Shown piece by piece: positions 22,439 through 31,112 of a stretch of DNA of 64,000 nucleotides. The translations under genes were made by a program, and so were the position numbers. Position 1 is the stretch's first letter. Every line of letters starts with the position of its first letter. This DNA is from Actinacidiphila yanglinensis (GTDB lineage: Bacteria; Actinomycetota; Actinomycetes; Streptomycetales; Streptomycetaceae). The notes under the pieces are model-generated. The model searched no databases. It was not told where the DNA came from and was given only the letters and a program-made list of their open reading frames with translations. The stretch is from positions 310,001 to 374,000 of the forward strand of contig NZ_FNVU01000008.1 in the NCBI RefSeq assembly GCF_900107965.1, read 5' to 3'.

Positions 22439-23629
22439 ATGGACGACAGGCAGGTCGATGACGAGCAACCGAAGGAGCAGCCGGAGGCGACCCCCTCGGG
22501 CACGCCGAAGGACAAGCCGCTCGACCTGAGCGTCCCGCAGGTGGCCGGGAGCGCCGTCGCCGCGGTCGTGGCCGCCAAGCTCGCCTCCAACCTGGGCGTC
22601 TACGGGACCATCATGGGCGCCGGCGTGGTCAGCGCCCTGGGCACCTGCGGCGGCTCGATCTTCCACTACGTCTTCCGGCGCACCGGCCGGCACGTGCACG
22701 AGGTCGCCGTCCAGGCCCGGCCCAGGGTCACGCTGCCGACGCTGCACCTGCCGACCCTCCACTCCGGCGACGCCCCCTCCGCCCTCCTCACGAAGACCGC
22801 CATCCAGCGGTCCGGCGGACACGGTCCGGACGACACCCGGGCACGTCTCGCGACCGACCCCACCGCGAGCTTCGACCCCGCCGACCCCGACCGCACCGCG
22901 CTGCTCCCCGACCACGCCTCCCCGATCACCGACCCGACCGCGCTGCTCCCGCCGAGCGAGCCGACCGGGCTGCTCCCTGCGGCCGAACCCGAGCACCTCC
23001 CCGGCGACGTCACGGACGCGACGCGGCTGCTCGCGGCCACCGGGCCGGTCCCCACGCGGACCGGCCCGCTGTGGCAGCCGCCCGCCGACGGCGAGTTCAG
23101 CGCGGGCACGCTCCACCGTGCCCGCGGGCGCGGGTGGAAGCGCCCGGTGGTCGCGGTCGTGATCGCCTTCGGCCTGGCCATGGGCGGGATCACGGCATAC
23201 GAGGCGACCTCCGGCAGGAGCATCAGCGGGTCCGGCGGCACCACCGTCGGCGACGTCTTCTCCGGCGGCGGCTCGTCGCACCACACGACCACGCCCTCGG
23301 GCGGCGACCCGACCGGCACCCCCACGCCCTCCGGCAGCGCGACCCGGAGCGGCGGGGACGCCCCGTCCCGGCCGGACCATCCGCAGTCGGGTGCCCCCAG
23401 CACGGCGCCCGAGCACAGCGGGCAGCCGACGCCCACGCAGACCCCCTCCTCCCCGTCGAATCCCGGCGGCGGCGACGGGACCGGGACAGGCAGCACCTCC
23501 GGCTCGGGTGGCGGCGCGAGCCAGTCCCCCACCCCCCACTCGACGTCCACGGCCACGCCCTCCCCCGGCGGTGACGGCCTCACGCGGAACCCGGCGTCGG
23601 GCCAGGACAGCAGCACGTCCCAGCCGTAG
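22439..23629 (+). CDS. Single-pass membrane protein with Pro/Thr-rich tail and T-x-LLP repeats
   Basis: A 396-residue protein not recognised as a named family. Order: an acidic N-terminus; a hydrophobic stretch at about 37-62 (GSAVAAVVAAKLASNLGVYGTIMGAGVV); a cytosolic-looking middle with repeated T-A-L-L-P type units (DRTALLPDH, DPTALLPPSE, PTGLLPAAE, DATRLLAAT); a second membrane segment at about 236-254 (KRPVVAVVIAFGLAMGGITAYEA); then ~140 residues of Ser/Thr/Pro/Gly that would lie outside. The repeated Thr units could be phosphorylation sites. The ATG at 22439 lies 22 bases after GGAGAGG; a nearer site is weak. It sits between bioA and bioD. Confidence 0.75.
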   Translation: MDDRQVDDEQPKEQPEATPSGTPKDKPLDLSVPQVAGSAVAAVVAAKLASNLGVYGTIMGAGVVSALGTCGGSIFHYVFRRTGRHVHEVAVQARPRVTLPTLHLPTLHSGDAPSALLTKTAIQRSGGHGPDDTRARLATDPTASFDPADPDRTALLPDHASPITDPTALLPPSEPTGLLPAAEPEHLPGDVTDATRLLAATGPVPTRTGPLWQPPADGEFSAGTLHRARGRGWKRPVVAVVIAFGLAMGGITAYEATSGRSISGSGGTTVGDVFSGGGSSHHTTTPSGGDPTGTPTPSGSATRSGGDAPSRPDHPQSGAPSTAPEHSGQPTPTQTPSSPSNPGGGDGTGTGSTSGSGGGASQSPTPHSTSTATPSPGGDGLTRNPASGQDSSTSQP

Positions 23630-23801
23630 GACGTGGAGCCGGCCCAAGGGCCGTCCGCCCGCGCGGTCTTGGTCCCCGCCTCGACCGGGCCGGCCCCGCG
23701 CACGCGCCGCGCGGTACGCAGCGGTACCGCCCCCGCCGGGCCCGGCATGGCACCCTCAGGGCGGGGCGGGGTCGGAGCGCGGCGATGTCGAGGAGCGTGC
23801 G

Positions 23802-25403
23802 GTGTCCCAGGACCGGCTGCCAGACGGCCCCCCGGCGCCGCCGCCCGCCGAGGGTGGCGAGCCGGTCGCCGCCCAGGAGCGACGGCTCAAGCACCGCCTG
23901 GGCTTCTGGGGCCTGACCGCGATCGGCTTCTCCAACATCCTCGGCTCGGGCTGGCTCTTCGCCGCCATGTTCGCCGCCCAGATCGCCGGCCCCGCCTCGC
24001 TGCTGTCCTGGGTGGGCGCCGGGCTGCTCAGCGCGCTGGTGGCCCTGGTGATGGTGGAACTCGGCGCGTCCCGGCCGGAGGGCGGCGGAACCGTCCGCTG
24101 GCCGCTGTACGCCAGCGGGCGCCTGGTCGGCACCATGGTGGGCTGGTCCGTACTGCTGTCCGTCGGAGGCACGGCCGCCGAGATCACCGCGATCATGCAG
24201 TACAGCGCCCACTACCTGCCGCGCCTGTACAACGGCCACACCCTCAGCGCCTCCGGACTGGGACTGGCGCTCGGCGTGAGCGTGGTGCTGACGTCGCTCA
24301 ACTGGTTCGGCGTCCAGCTCTTCGCGCGGGTCAACAACGCGGTGTCGGTGTTCAAGGTCGTGGTGCCGACGATCACCGTGATCGCGCTGTTCGCCTCCGG
24401 ACTGCACACCGGCGACCGGCTGACCTCGCACGGCGGCTTCGCCCCGTACGGCTACGCGGCCTGCCTCAGCGCGCTGTCCGCCGGCGGCATCGTCTACTCC
24501 GTCAACGGCTTCCAGGCCCCGCTGGACTTCTCCGGCGAGGCGCGCGACCCGCGCCGGACCATGCCGTCCTCGGTGCTGGCCGGCATCGGGCTGTCGGTCG
24601 CGATGTACCTCGCCCTCCAGCTGGCCTTCCTCTACGCGGTACCGGAGCGGCTGCTCGGCAACGGATGGAAGGGCGTCGACTTCGACTCGCCGTTCGGCCA
24701 GCTGGCACTGCTGCTCAACCTCCAGTGGCTGTCCAGCCTGCTCTACGTCGACGCGGTGATCTCCCCGGGCGGCTCGGCCTACGTGGGGGTGGCGATCGAC
24801 TCCCGGCACACGTACGCGCTCGCGAAGAACGGCCTGCTGCCGCGCACCGTCATGCAGGTGGACCGGCGCTTCGGCACCCCGAACCGGGCGCTGGCACTGA
24901 ACCTCGCGGTGATCGTGGTGTTCCTGCTGCCCTTCGGCGGCTGGCAGAACATCGTCAGCGTCATGGGCGACATGTATCTGCTGATCTACGCGTCCTCCTC
25001 GGTGGCCGCGGCCGTCTTCCTGTTCAGCCCCCGCGACCGGCTCCCCGGCTGGGTGCCCGGGCTGCGCGCGATCGCCCCGGTGGCCTTCGTCATCTCCGGG
25101 GAGTTCGTCTACTGGTCCGGCTGGCACGATCTGCGCCTGGCGCTGCCGCTGGTGCTCGGCGGGCTGCTCCTCTTTCTCTTCCTGCGGCGACAGGAGTCCC
25201 GCGCCACCCTGCGCCGGGAACTGGGCGACGGCGCCTGGCTGGTGGTCTACCTGGCCGCGCTCACGCTGCTGTCCTGGCTGGGTACCTTCGGCGGGTCCGG
25301 CCGGCTGCGGGCCCCCTGGGACTCCGTCACGGTCGCCGTGCTCGCGCTGGCCGTCTTCTGGTGGGCGGTCACCGCGGGTGTCCGCCGGCTGGACCGCGGC
25401 TGA
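23802..25403 (+). CDS. APC-family amino acid/polyamine permease
   Basis: A 533-residue transporter with twelve or more hydrophobic segments. TM1 carries the unwound helix motif IGFSNILGSGWLF (APC G-S/A-G-I type). A later NGFQAPLDFSGEARDPRRTMP stretch matches the TM6 region and following loop of amino-acid permeases. The C-terminus has several extra helices. It should import an amino acid, polyamine or related compound across the membrane. GTG 23802 has AGGAG 6 bases upstream. It lies between bioA and bioD; whether it takes up a biotin precursor is speculation. Confidence 0.9.
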   Translation: MSQDRLPDGPPAPPPAEGGEPVAAQERRLKHRLGFWGLTAIGFSNILGSGWLFAAMFAAQIAGPASLLSWVGAGLLSALVALVMVELGASRPEGGGTVRWPLYASGRLVGTMVGWSVLLSVGGTAAEITAIMQYSAHYLPRLYNGHTLSASGLGLALGVSVVLTSLNWFGVQLFARVNNAVSVFKVVVPTITVIALFASGLHTGDRLTSHGGFAPYGYAACLSALSAGGIVYSVNGFQAPLDFSGEARDPRRTMPSSVLAGIGLSVAMYLALQLAFLYAVPERLLGNGWKGVDFDSPFGQLALLLNLQWLSSLLYVDAVISPGGSAYVGVAIDSRHTYALAKNGLLPRTVMQVDRRFGTPNRALALNLAVIVVFLLPFGGWQNIVSVMGDMYLLIYASSSVAAAVFLFSPRDRLPGWVPGLRAIAPVAFVISGEFVYWSGWHDLRLALPLVLGGLLLFLFLRRQESRATLRRELGDGAWLVVYLAALTLLSWLGTFGGSGRLRAPWDSVTVAVLALAVFWWAVTAGVRRLDRG

Positions 25404-25507
25404 GACGCCGCCGCCCGCACCGGGATCCGGCCCGCGGCCGGGACCCGTTTGCGGGAGGTGGGGGGTGGGCGGGCATGCTGGGGGTCTTTCCGAGGGGAGT
25501 TGCGAGC

Positions 25508-26245
25508 ATGGCGATCGTCGTGGTGACCGGGACGGGGACCGAGGTGGGGAAGACCGTGGCGACGGCCGCGGTCGCCGCCGCCTCGCTGTCGCAGGGGCTG
25601 AGCGTGGCGGTGCTCAAGCCCGCGCAGACCGGGGTGTCGCCGAGCGAGCCCGGGGACGCCGCGGAGGTGGCGCGGCTGGCCGGCGAGGTGACCGCGGTGG
25701 AACTGGCGCGCTACCCCGAGCCGTTGGCACCCGCGACGGCCGCGCGGCGCTCGGGGCGCCCCGCGGTGGGCCCGGAGGAGATCGCGGAGGCGGCGGCGAA
25801 GCTGTCCGCCGTGCACGACGTGGTGCTGGTGGAGGGCGCCGGGGGCCTGCTCGTCCGCTACGACGAGAAGGGCTCCACGCTGGCGGACGCGGCGGCCCTG
25901 CTGCACGCCGGGATGCTGCTGGTCGCACCGGCGGGCCTGGGCACGCTGAATGCGACCGCGCTGACCGCGGAGGCGATGCGGGCCCGCAAGCTCACCTGTC
26001 TCGGTGTGATCATCGGCAGCTGGGCGGCCGACCCGGGGCTCGCCGAGCGCTGCAACGTCGCCGACCTGCCGGTGGCGGCGGGCTCGCCGCTGCTCGGCGC
26101 GCTGCCTGAGTCGGCCGCGGCCCTGTCGCCCACCGTGTTCCGGACCGCTGCCCGCGACTGGCTCGCCCCGCAGTTGGGCGGCGTGTGGGACGCGGCGGGC
26201 TTCGGGCAGGTCTACGGGAGGCCCGAGCTGCCCGCGCAGGGGTGA
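25508..26245 (+). CDS. bioD: Dethiobiotin synthetase BioD
   Basis: A 245-residue ATP-dependent carboxylase closing the ureido ring of dethiobiotin. The P-loop is TGTGTEVGKTVAT (residues 7-19). Next come LKPAQTGV with the catalytic Lys, LVEGAGGLLVRYDE, and the GTLNATALTAEAMRARKL segment. The ATG at 25508 follows GGGGAG. It is separated from bioBA by two membrane protein genes, unlike the compact bioBAD of many streptomycetes. A hairpin follows the stop. Confidence 0.95.
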   Translation: MAIVVVTGTGTEVGKTVATAAVAAASLSQGLSVAVLKPAQTGVSPSEPGDAAEVARLAGEVTAVELARYPEPLAPATAARRSGRPAVGPEEIAEAAAKLSAVHDVVLVEGAGGLLVRYDEKGSTLADAAALLHAGMLLVAPAGLGTLNATALTAEAMRARKLTCLGVIIGSWAADPGLAERCNVADLPVAAGSPLLGALPESAAALSPTVFRTAARDWLAPQLGGVWDAAGFGQVYGRPELPAQG

Positions 26246-26247
26246 GC

Positions 26248-26271
26248 GCCCGGCGGCACGCGGCGCCGGGC
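26248..26271 (+). terminator. bioD terminator hairpin
   Basis: GCCCGGC (26248-26254) and GCCGGGC (26265-26271) form a 7-bp stem directly after bioD. It also separates it from the convergent toxin gene. Confidence 0.55.
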
Positions 26272-26338
26272 ACGACCGACGAGCGGGGCCGGGCGTGGCC
26301 GGACCTGGCCTGACCGGGTCACGTCCGGCCGGCCCGGT

Positions 26339-26710
26339 TCAGCGGGTCCAGGCGCGCAGTTCCCGGGCGATCCGGTCGACGCCGACCCCGCCGGCCTTGA
26401 CCAGGCGCGCCAAGTCGCGGACCTGCTCGGGCGACGTGGTCACCTTCAGCCCCTCCGCGACGAGGTAGGCGTAGGCCACGGCGGTGGCGAACAGCGCGTT
26501 GGACCGCTCCAGCGCCGGCACGTGCACCAGCAGTTGGAGCAGCGCGGCGGCCCGCAGGTGCTCGTCGCCGTAGACGGGGCGGCCGAATATCTCGGCGCGG
26601 TGCCGGCTGACCGCGGCCACCAGCGCGCCCCAGTCGGTGACCTGGGGATCTCCCGGCGTGTTGTGTTCGGCGACCATCAGCAGCCAGGCGAGGTCGACGC
26701 GCAGGGTCAA
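26339..26710 (-). CDS. Fic/Doc-type toxin with degenerate active site
   Basis: A 123-residue protein of the streptomycete 'Fic family toxin' group, resembling Doc. It has a helical body and the region VYGDEHLRAAALLQLLVHVP, where a Fic motif (HxFxxGN-K/R) would be expected. Here that reads H63-V-P-A-L-E-R-S-N71-A-L: the His and Asn remain, but the Gly and the Arg/Lys that bind phosphate are missing and the spacing is longer. TTG 26710 overlaps the antitoxin stop in TTGA, so translation is coupled. It may act by a changed mechanism or be a non-catalytic partner. Confidence 0.75.
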   Translation of the reverse strand: MTLRVDLAWLLMVAEHNTPGDPQVTDWGALVAAVSRHRAEIFGRPVYGDEHLRAAALLQLLVHVPALERSNALFATAVAYAYLVAEGLKVTTSPEQVRDLARLVKAGGVGVDRIARELRAWTR

Positions 26711-26943
26711 CGGGTGCCTTCGGCCGGCTGGGCGGGAGTGCCGAACTCCTCGTCGAAGACCGCTTCGTATCGCCTCATGAAGTCGGCGGCGGCCTGGACG
26801 AACGCCCGGCCGTTCTCCCCTTCGTCCTGCTGGACGAGTTCCTCGATGTAGCGGTTCACGCTGATGCCGCGCTGCGAGGCGCGCTCCCGCGCCGTCTCCG
26901 CCGTGGCTTCTTCCACCCGCACGTTCAACTGGGTCTTCGCCAT
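26707..26943 (-). CDS. Ribbon-helix-helix antitoxin
   Basis: A 78-residue antitoxin. The N-terminal ~45 residues (KTQLNVRVEEATAETARERASQRGISVNRYIEELVQ) are a typical ribbon-helix-helix DNA-binding unit (strand, helix, turn, helix). The C-terminal part is acidic and would cover the toxin. It overlaps the toxin start by 4 bases. Immediately upstream is a perfect palindrome that should be its operator. Confidence 0.85.
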   Translation of the reverse strand: MAKTQLNVRVEEATAETARERASQRGISVNRYIEELVQQDEGENGRAFVQAAADFMRRYEAVFDEEFGTPAQPAEGTR

Positions 26944-26952
26944 GCGTCCACG

Positions 26953-26970
26953 CTAGCGCTCGGGCGCTAG
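26953..26970 (-). promoter_or_regulatory. Antitoxin operator
   Basis: CTAGCGC (26953-26959), TCGG, GCGCTAG (26964-26970) is a perfect 7-bp dyad 9 bases before the antitoxin ATG. It includes a TAGCGT-like -10 on the minus strand, so binding would block the promoter. The CTAG tetramer is rare in streptomycete DNA, which makes two copies here notable. Confidence 0.75.
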
Positions 26971-27119
26971 TAGCGGCAAGAGCGCCCTCGGGGGACGCGC
27001 GGGCCGGCGCCGCGCGGCGCCTCCGGGTGCCGCGCCGGGTGGTCTCCCACGGCCCCGCCGGTGTCTCGCATCGCGGAATTCCGTCGCCGCCCCGGCGGGG
27101 GGCTGCTTGGCTGGATGGC

Positions 27120-27542
27120 GTGAACGACCTTCGCATACGGCCCGCCGCGGCGGCGGACGCCGGAAACGTCCTGGCCTTCTGGCGGGTGGCCGCCGAGGGC
27201 ACGAGCATCAGCGACGACGAGGCGGGGGTGACCGCGCTGCTGGCGCGGGACCCGGAGTCGCTGCTGCTCGCCGAGCGGGACGGCCTGCTGGTCGGGTCGG
27301 TGATCGCCGGGTTCGACGGGTGGCGCTGCCACCTGTACCGGCTCGCCGTGCACCCGGACGCGCGCCGCCAGGGAGTGGCCCGCGCGCTGCTGGAGGCGGC
27401 GGAGGTGCGCTTCCTCGCGCTGGGCGGGCGGCGCGGCGACGCGATGGTCCTGCAGGCGAACGCCCGCGCGCAGCACGCCTGGCGGGCGGCCGGCTACGGA
27501 CCCGAGGAGCACTGGCGGCGCTGGACGAAGCCGCTGGCCTGA
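27120..27542 (+). CDS. GNAT-type N-acetyltransferase
   Basis: A 140-residue single-domain GNAT enzyme. Motif A is LAVHPDARRQGVARALLEAAEVRF, and the beta strand VGSVIAGFDGWR and the late NARAQHAWRAAGYGPEEHW helix-strand are as in amino-acid or antibiotic acetyltransferases. The GTG at 27120 begins VNDLRIRPAAAAD, the usual N-terminal strand, and no ATG is in frame nearer than 27027. A UUCG-loop hairpin lies downstream. The substrate is unknown. Confidence 0.88.
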   Translation: MNDLRIRPAAAADAGNVLAFWRVAAEGTSISDDEAGVTALLARDPESLLLAERDGLLVGSVIAGFDGWRCHLYRLAVHPDARRQGVARALLEAAEVRFLALGGRRGDAMVLQANARAQHAWRAAGYGPEEHWRRWTKPLA

Positions 27543-27596
27543 GCGGGCCCGAGCCGGCCCGGCGATCTGTGGCGGCGGCCTGGAGCGGCGGCCGCG

Positions 27597-27612
27597 CCCG
27601 CCTTCGGGCGGG
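27597..27612 (+). terminator. UUCG tetraloop hairpin
   Basis: CCCGCC (27597-27602), TTCG, GGCGGG (27607-27612): a perfect 6-bp stem with a very stable tetraloop, 55 bases after the GNAT stop and before the first CNNM gene. Confidence 0.6.
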
Positions 27613-27688
27613 ATCGCGGTCGTACCGGCGGACCGCCGTGCCGTGCGGGCGCGCGGACCCTGGCCGATCATGGGACCGAGGTGTTCCG

Positions 27689-29050
27689 ATGACCGAAACG
27701 CTCCTGGTGGCGGTGGCCCTGCTGCTCACCTTCGTCTGCGGCGTGTTCGTCGCGGCGGAGTTCTCGCTGACCACCGTCGAGCGCGGCGACCTGGAGCGCG
27801 CCAGCCGGGACGGGCAGCGCGGCGCGGCGGCGGCGCTGTCCGCGGTCCGTTCGCTGACCCTGCAACTGTCGGGCGCGCAGCTCGGCATCACCGTGACCGG
27901 GCTGATCATCGGCATGCTGGCCGAGTCGTCGGTCGCCAAGCTGCTGCGCGGTCCGCTGCGCGCCGCCGGGCTGCCGTCGTCCGCGGCCGCCTCGCTGGCA
28001 CTGGTGCTGGGCACGGCGCTGTCCACCGTGGCGCTGATGGTGATCGGCGAGCTGGTACCGAAGAACTGGGCGATCTCCCGCCCGCTGGACGTCGCCAAGG
28101 CGGTCGCGGCCCCGCAGCGCGCCTTCACCACGGCGTTCGGGCCGCTGATCCGGCACCTGAACAACGCCGCGAACCGGGTGCTGCGCCGCATGGGCCTGGA
28201 ACCGGCGGAGGAACTGGCCTCCGCCCGCGGCCCCCAGGAGCTGCGCGCGCTCGCCCGGCACTCGGCGAAGGCCGGCGCCCTGGAGCCGGACACCGCCGAA
28301 CTGTTCGTCCGCACCATCGGCCTGGCGGACCTGACCGCGCAGAACGTGATGACGCCCCGGGTCCAGGTCACCGCGCTGGAGGCGAGCGCCACCGCCGAGG
28401 ACGTCGCGAACGCCACCCGCGCCACCGGGCTGTCCCGCTTCCCGGTCTACCGCGAGTCCCTCGACACGGTGATCGGCACCGTGCACATCAAGGACGTACT
28501 CGCGGTCCCCGCCGACCGCAGGCCCCGGCTGCCGGTCACCCAGCTGCTGCGCGAGCCGCTGCTCGTCCCGGACTCCCTGGCCGTGGACCGGCTGCTCGAC
28601 CGGTTCTCCAGCCGCCGGTCGATGGCCGTGGTGATCGACGAGTACGGCGGCACCGCCGGCGTAGCGACGCTGGAGGACATCGTCGAGGAGGTGGTCGGCG
28701 AGGTGCGCGACGAGCACGACCCGGTGGAGCTGCCCGACCTGCTCTTCCTGCGTGAGGACCCGCTGGGCCGGCGGGTCTACGACGCCGACGGCGCCGCGCG
28801 TACCGAGGACCGCCTGGAGCGGATCGGCCTGCACGTGCCGGACGGGCCGTACGAGACGCTGGCCGGGCTGATCGCGCACCGGCTCGGCCGGATCCCGGAG
28901 CGCGGCGACGTGCTCGAGGTGGAGGGCTGGCGGATCGAGGTGAGCGACGCGAGCGGCCGGCGCGCGGCACGGGCCCGGCTGGTCTCCCCGCCGCTCGGCG
29001 CCGGTCCGGGCGGCGGCGAGGCCACCGGGGGCAGGAGGCCCGCCCGGTGA
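27689..29050 (+). CDS. CNNM/CorC-type hemolysin-family protein (DUF21 + CBS pair)
   Basis: A 453-residue membrane protein. The DUF21 transmembrane domain covers about 1-190 (LLLTFVCGVFVAAEFSLTTVERGDLE, ITVTGLIIGMLAESSVA, VALMVIGELVPKNWAISRP). Two CBS domains follow (QNVMTPRVQVTALEASA... and ..LDRFSSRRSMAVVIDEYGGTAGVATLEDIVEEVVGE), then a CorC/HlyC C-terminal domain. Relatives take part in Mg2+ or Co2+ transport and resistance. It overlaps the next paralogue by 4 bases (GTGA), so the two probably form a heteromer. Confidence 0.92.
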   Translation: MTETLLVAVALLLTFVCGVFVAAEFSLTTVERGDLERASRDGQRGAAAALSAVRSLTLQLSGAQLGITVTGLIIGMLAESSVAKLLRGPLRAAGLPSSAAASLALVLGTALSTVALMVIGELVPKNWAISRPLDVAKAVAAPQRAFTTAFGPLIRHLNNAANRVLRRMGLEPAEELASARGPQELRALARHSAKAGALEPDTAELFVRTIGLADLTAQNVMTPRVQVTALEASATAEDVANATRATGLSRFPVYRESLDTVIGTVHIKDVLAVPADRRPRLPVTQLLREPLLVPDSLAVDRLLDRFSSRRSMAVVIDEYGGTAGVATLEDIVEEVVGEVRDEHDPVELPDLLFLREDPLGRRVYDADGAARTEDRLERIGLHVPDGPYETLAGLIAHRLGRIPERGDVLEVEGWRIEVSDASGRRAARARLVSPPLGAGPGGGEATGGRRPAR

Positions 29051-30063
29051 CCGCCGTCCAGCTCGTGGTCGGCCTGCTCACCCTGGTGGTCAACGGCTTC
29101 TTCGTCGGCGCCGAGTTCTCGCTGATCACGGTACGCCGCGACCAGGTCGAGCCGCGCGCGGAGGCCGGCGACCGGCGGGCGCACCGGGTGCTGTGGGGCC
29201 TGGAGCACGTCTCCCCGCTGCTCGCCGCCGCCCAACTCGGCATCACCGCCTGCACGCTGGTGCTCGGCATCGTCGCCGAGCCGGCCATCACCCATCTGCT
29301 GGAGCCGCTGTTCCACCTGCTGCACGTCCCGCACGGTGCGGTGCACCCGGTGTCCTTCGTGATCTCGCTGGCGGTCGCGACCTACCTGCACATGCTGTTC
29401 GGGGAGATGGTGCCGAAGAACATCGCGCTCGCCGACCCGGTGCGTTCGGCCCTGCTGCTCGGGCCGCCGCTGGTGGCGCTGACCCGGGCCCTGCGCCCGC
29501 TGATCTTCGCGATCAACACGCTGGCCAACCTGGGGCTGCGGCTGGTGCGGGTGGAGGTGCGCACGGAGGTCGCGGCGGTGTTCTCCGACGACGAGTTGTC
29601 GCGGATGGTGGTGGACGCGGGCGCGGCCGGGCTGCTCGACGAGCGGGCCGCCGAGCGGCTGCGGGACGCGCTGGAACTCGGGCGGCGGCCGGTCGGCGAG
29701 ATCGTGGTGCCGCCGGACCGGGTGGTGCGCGCCCGGCTCGGCGTCACCGCGGAGGAGCTGGAGGCCCTGAGCGCCCGGTCCGGCTTCTCCCGCTTCCCGG
29801 TCGCCGACGACGACGGGCGGGTGCTCGGCTACCTCCACGTCAAGGACGCCCTGGACGCCGAGCCGCGCGACGCGCCCTTCCCGCGCTCCGCGCTGCGCCG
29901 CATCACCCGGGTCGGCGCGGCGACCCCCCTCGACGACGTCCTCACCGCGATGCGGGCCGGGCGCGCCCACCTCGCCGCCGTCGTCGACGCGGACGGGCGC
30001 GGGGTCGGCCTCGTCACCATGGAGGACGTCCTGAAGAAGCTGGTGGTGCGCGGCCGGACCTGA
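29047..30063 (+). CDS. Second CNNM/CorC-type membrane protein
   Basis: A 338-residue paralogue of the preceding gene, with DUF21 (LLTLVVNGFFVGAEFSLITVRRDQVE, LHMLFGEMVPKNIALADP) and a CBS pair ending in VTMEDVLKKLVV. It lacks the C-terminal CorC domain and its CBS region is short. The GTG at 29047 shares bases with the TGA of the upstream gene. Tandem CNNM pairs of a long and a short form are common in actinobacteria. Confidence 0.9.
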   Translation: MTAVQLVVGLLTLVVNGFFVGAEFSLITVRRDQVEPRAEAGDRRAHRVLWGLEHVSPLLAAAQLGITACTLVLGIVAEPAITHLLEPLFHLLHVPHGAVHPVSFVISLAVATYLHMLFGEMVPKNIALADPVRSALLLGPPLVALTRALRPLIFAINTLANLGLRLVRVEVRTEVAAVFSDDELSRMVVDAGAAGLLDERAAERLRDALELGRRPVGEIVVPPDRVVRARLGVTAEELEALSARSGFSRFPVADDDGRVLGYLHVKDALDAEPRDAPFPRSALRRITRVGAATPLDDVLTAMRAGRAHLAAVVDADGRGVGLVTMEDVLKKLVVRGRT

Positions 30064-30137
30064 CCGGCGCCGCGCACCGCGGGTACGGCGAGGTCCCGCC
30101 GCGACTCGAGGCGGCGCGCGGGTACGATCAGCGGGCC

Positions 30138-30989
30138 ATGCGGACCCCAGCCACGTACACCAGCCTCGTCACCGTCGGAGACTCCTTCACCGAGGGGATG
30201 TCGGACCTGCTGCCCGACGGTTCCTACCGGGGCTGGGCGGACCTGCTCGCGGGGCGGCTGGCGGCGGCCGCGGCGCGGGGGGACGGCGGCGCCGGCCTGC
30301 GGTACGCCAACCTCGCGGTGCGCGGGAAGCTGATCCGGCAGATCGCCGACGAGCAGGTGGACGCGGCGGCCGCGATGCGCCCCGACGTGATCACCCTGGT
30401 CGGCGGGCTCAACGACGTGCTGCGGCCGGGCTGCGACGTGGCCGCGGTGTGCGCGGCGCTGGAGAGTTGCGTGCAGCGCCTCGCCCCGGCCTGCGACCGC
30501 CTCGTGCTGATGCGCAGTCCGATCAGGCGCGGCCCGGTCGCGACGCGGTTCCTGCCGCGGATGGTGGAGCTGTTCGACTTCGTGGACGACCTGGCGGCGC
30601 GGTACGGCGCGGTCGTCGTCGACCTGTACGGCGCGCACGTCCTCGGCGACGCGCGGATGTGGGCCGAGGACCGGCTGCACCTCACCGCCGAGGGCCACGC
30701 GCGCGTGGCGGAAGCGGTCTGGCAGGCCCTGGGCCTGCCTCCGGAGTCGGACTGGACCCGCCCGCTGCCCCCGGAGGTGCGCGCCGGGTGGACCGCCCGC
30801 CGCGTCTCCGACCTGCGCTTCACCCGCGCCCACCTGCTGCCGTGGATCGGCCGCCGCCTGACCGGCCGCTCCAGCGGTGACGGCCGCAGCCCCAAGCGCG
30901 CACACCTGCTCCCCTACCTCGCGCCGTCCCCCACCACCTCGGCCCCGGCACCGGCCGACAGCGCGGCCGTCCCCGCGACCGACGCCTGA
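30138..30989 (+). CDS. SGNH/GDSL-family hydrolase
   Basis: A 283-residue esterase-like protein. Block I is VTVGDSFTEGMSD with the nucleophile Ser, block III is VGGLNDVLRP with the conserved Asn, and block V is DRLHLTAEGH with the Asp and His. There is no signal peptide, so it is intracellular. The C-terminal ~45 residues are Pro/Ala-rich and probably disordered. The ATG at 30138 fits the usual MRTPATYTSLVTVGDSF start. The substrate is unknown; such enzymes cleave acyl esters of lipids or carbohydrates. Confidence 0.88.
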   Translation: MRTPATYTSLVTVGDSFTEGMSDLLPDGSYRGWADLLAGRLAAAAARGDGGAGLRYANLAVRGKLIRQIADEQVDAAAAMRPDVITLVGGLNDVLRPGCDVAAVCAALESCVQRLAPACDRLVLMRSPIRRGPVATRFLPRMVELFDFVDDLAARYGAVVVDLYGAHVLGDARMWAEDRLHLTAEGHARVAEAVWQALGLPPESDWTRPLPPEVRAGWTARRVSDLRFTRAHLLPWIGRRLTGRSSGDGRSPKRAHLLPYLAPSPTTSAPAPADSAAVPATDA

Positions 30990-31098
30990 CGCCCGCCCGG
31001 GGGCCCGTCCCGCCGCGTGAGCGCGGGACCGAACCGCGGCCGTCTCCGCGGGGGGCGGCGCCGGGTTCGCCGCCGTACGGGCCACCCCTCACGACCAG

Positions 31099-31104
31099 TA
31101 GAAT
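31099..31104 (+). promoter_or_regulatory. -10 element of leaderless purB
   Basis: TAGAAT at 31099-31104 lies 8 bases before the GTG of purB, and no ribosome site lies between. This places the start of transcription at or next to the GTG. Confidence 0.6.
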
Positions 31105-31112
31105 CTCCACAC

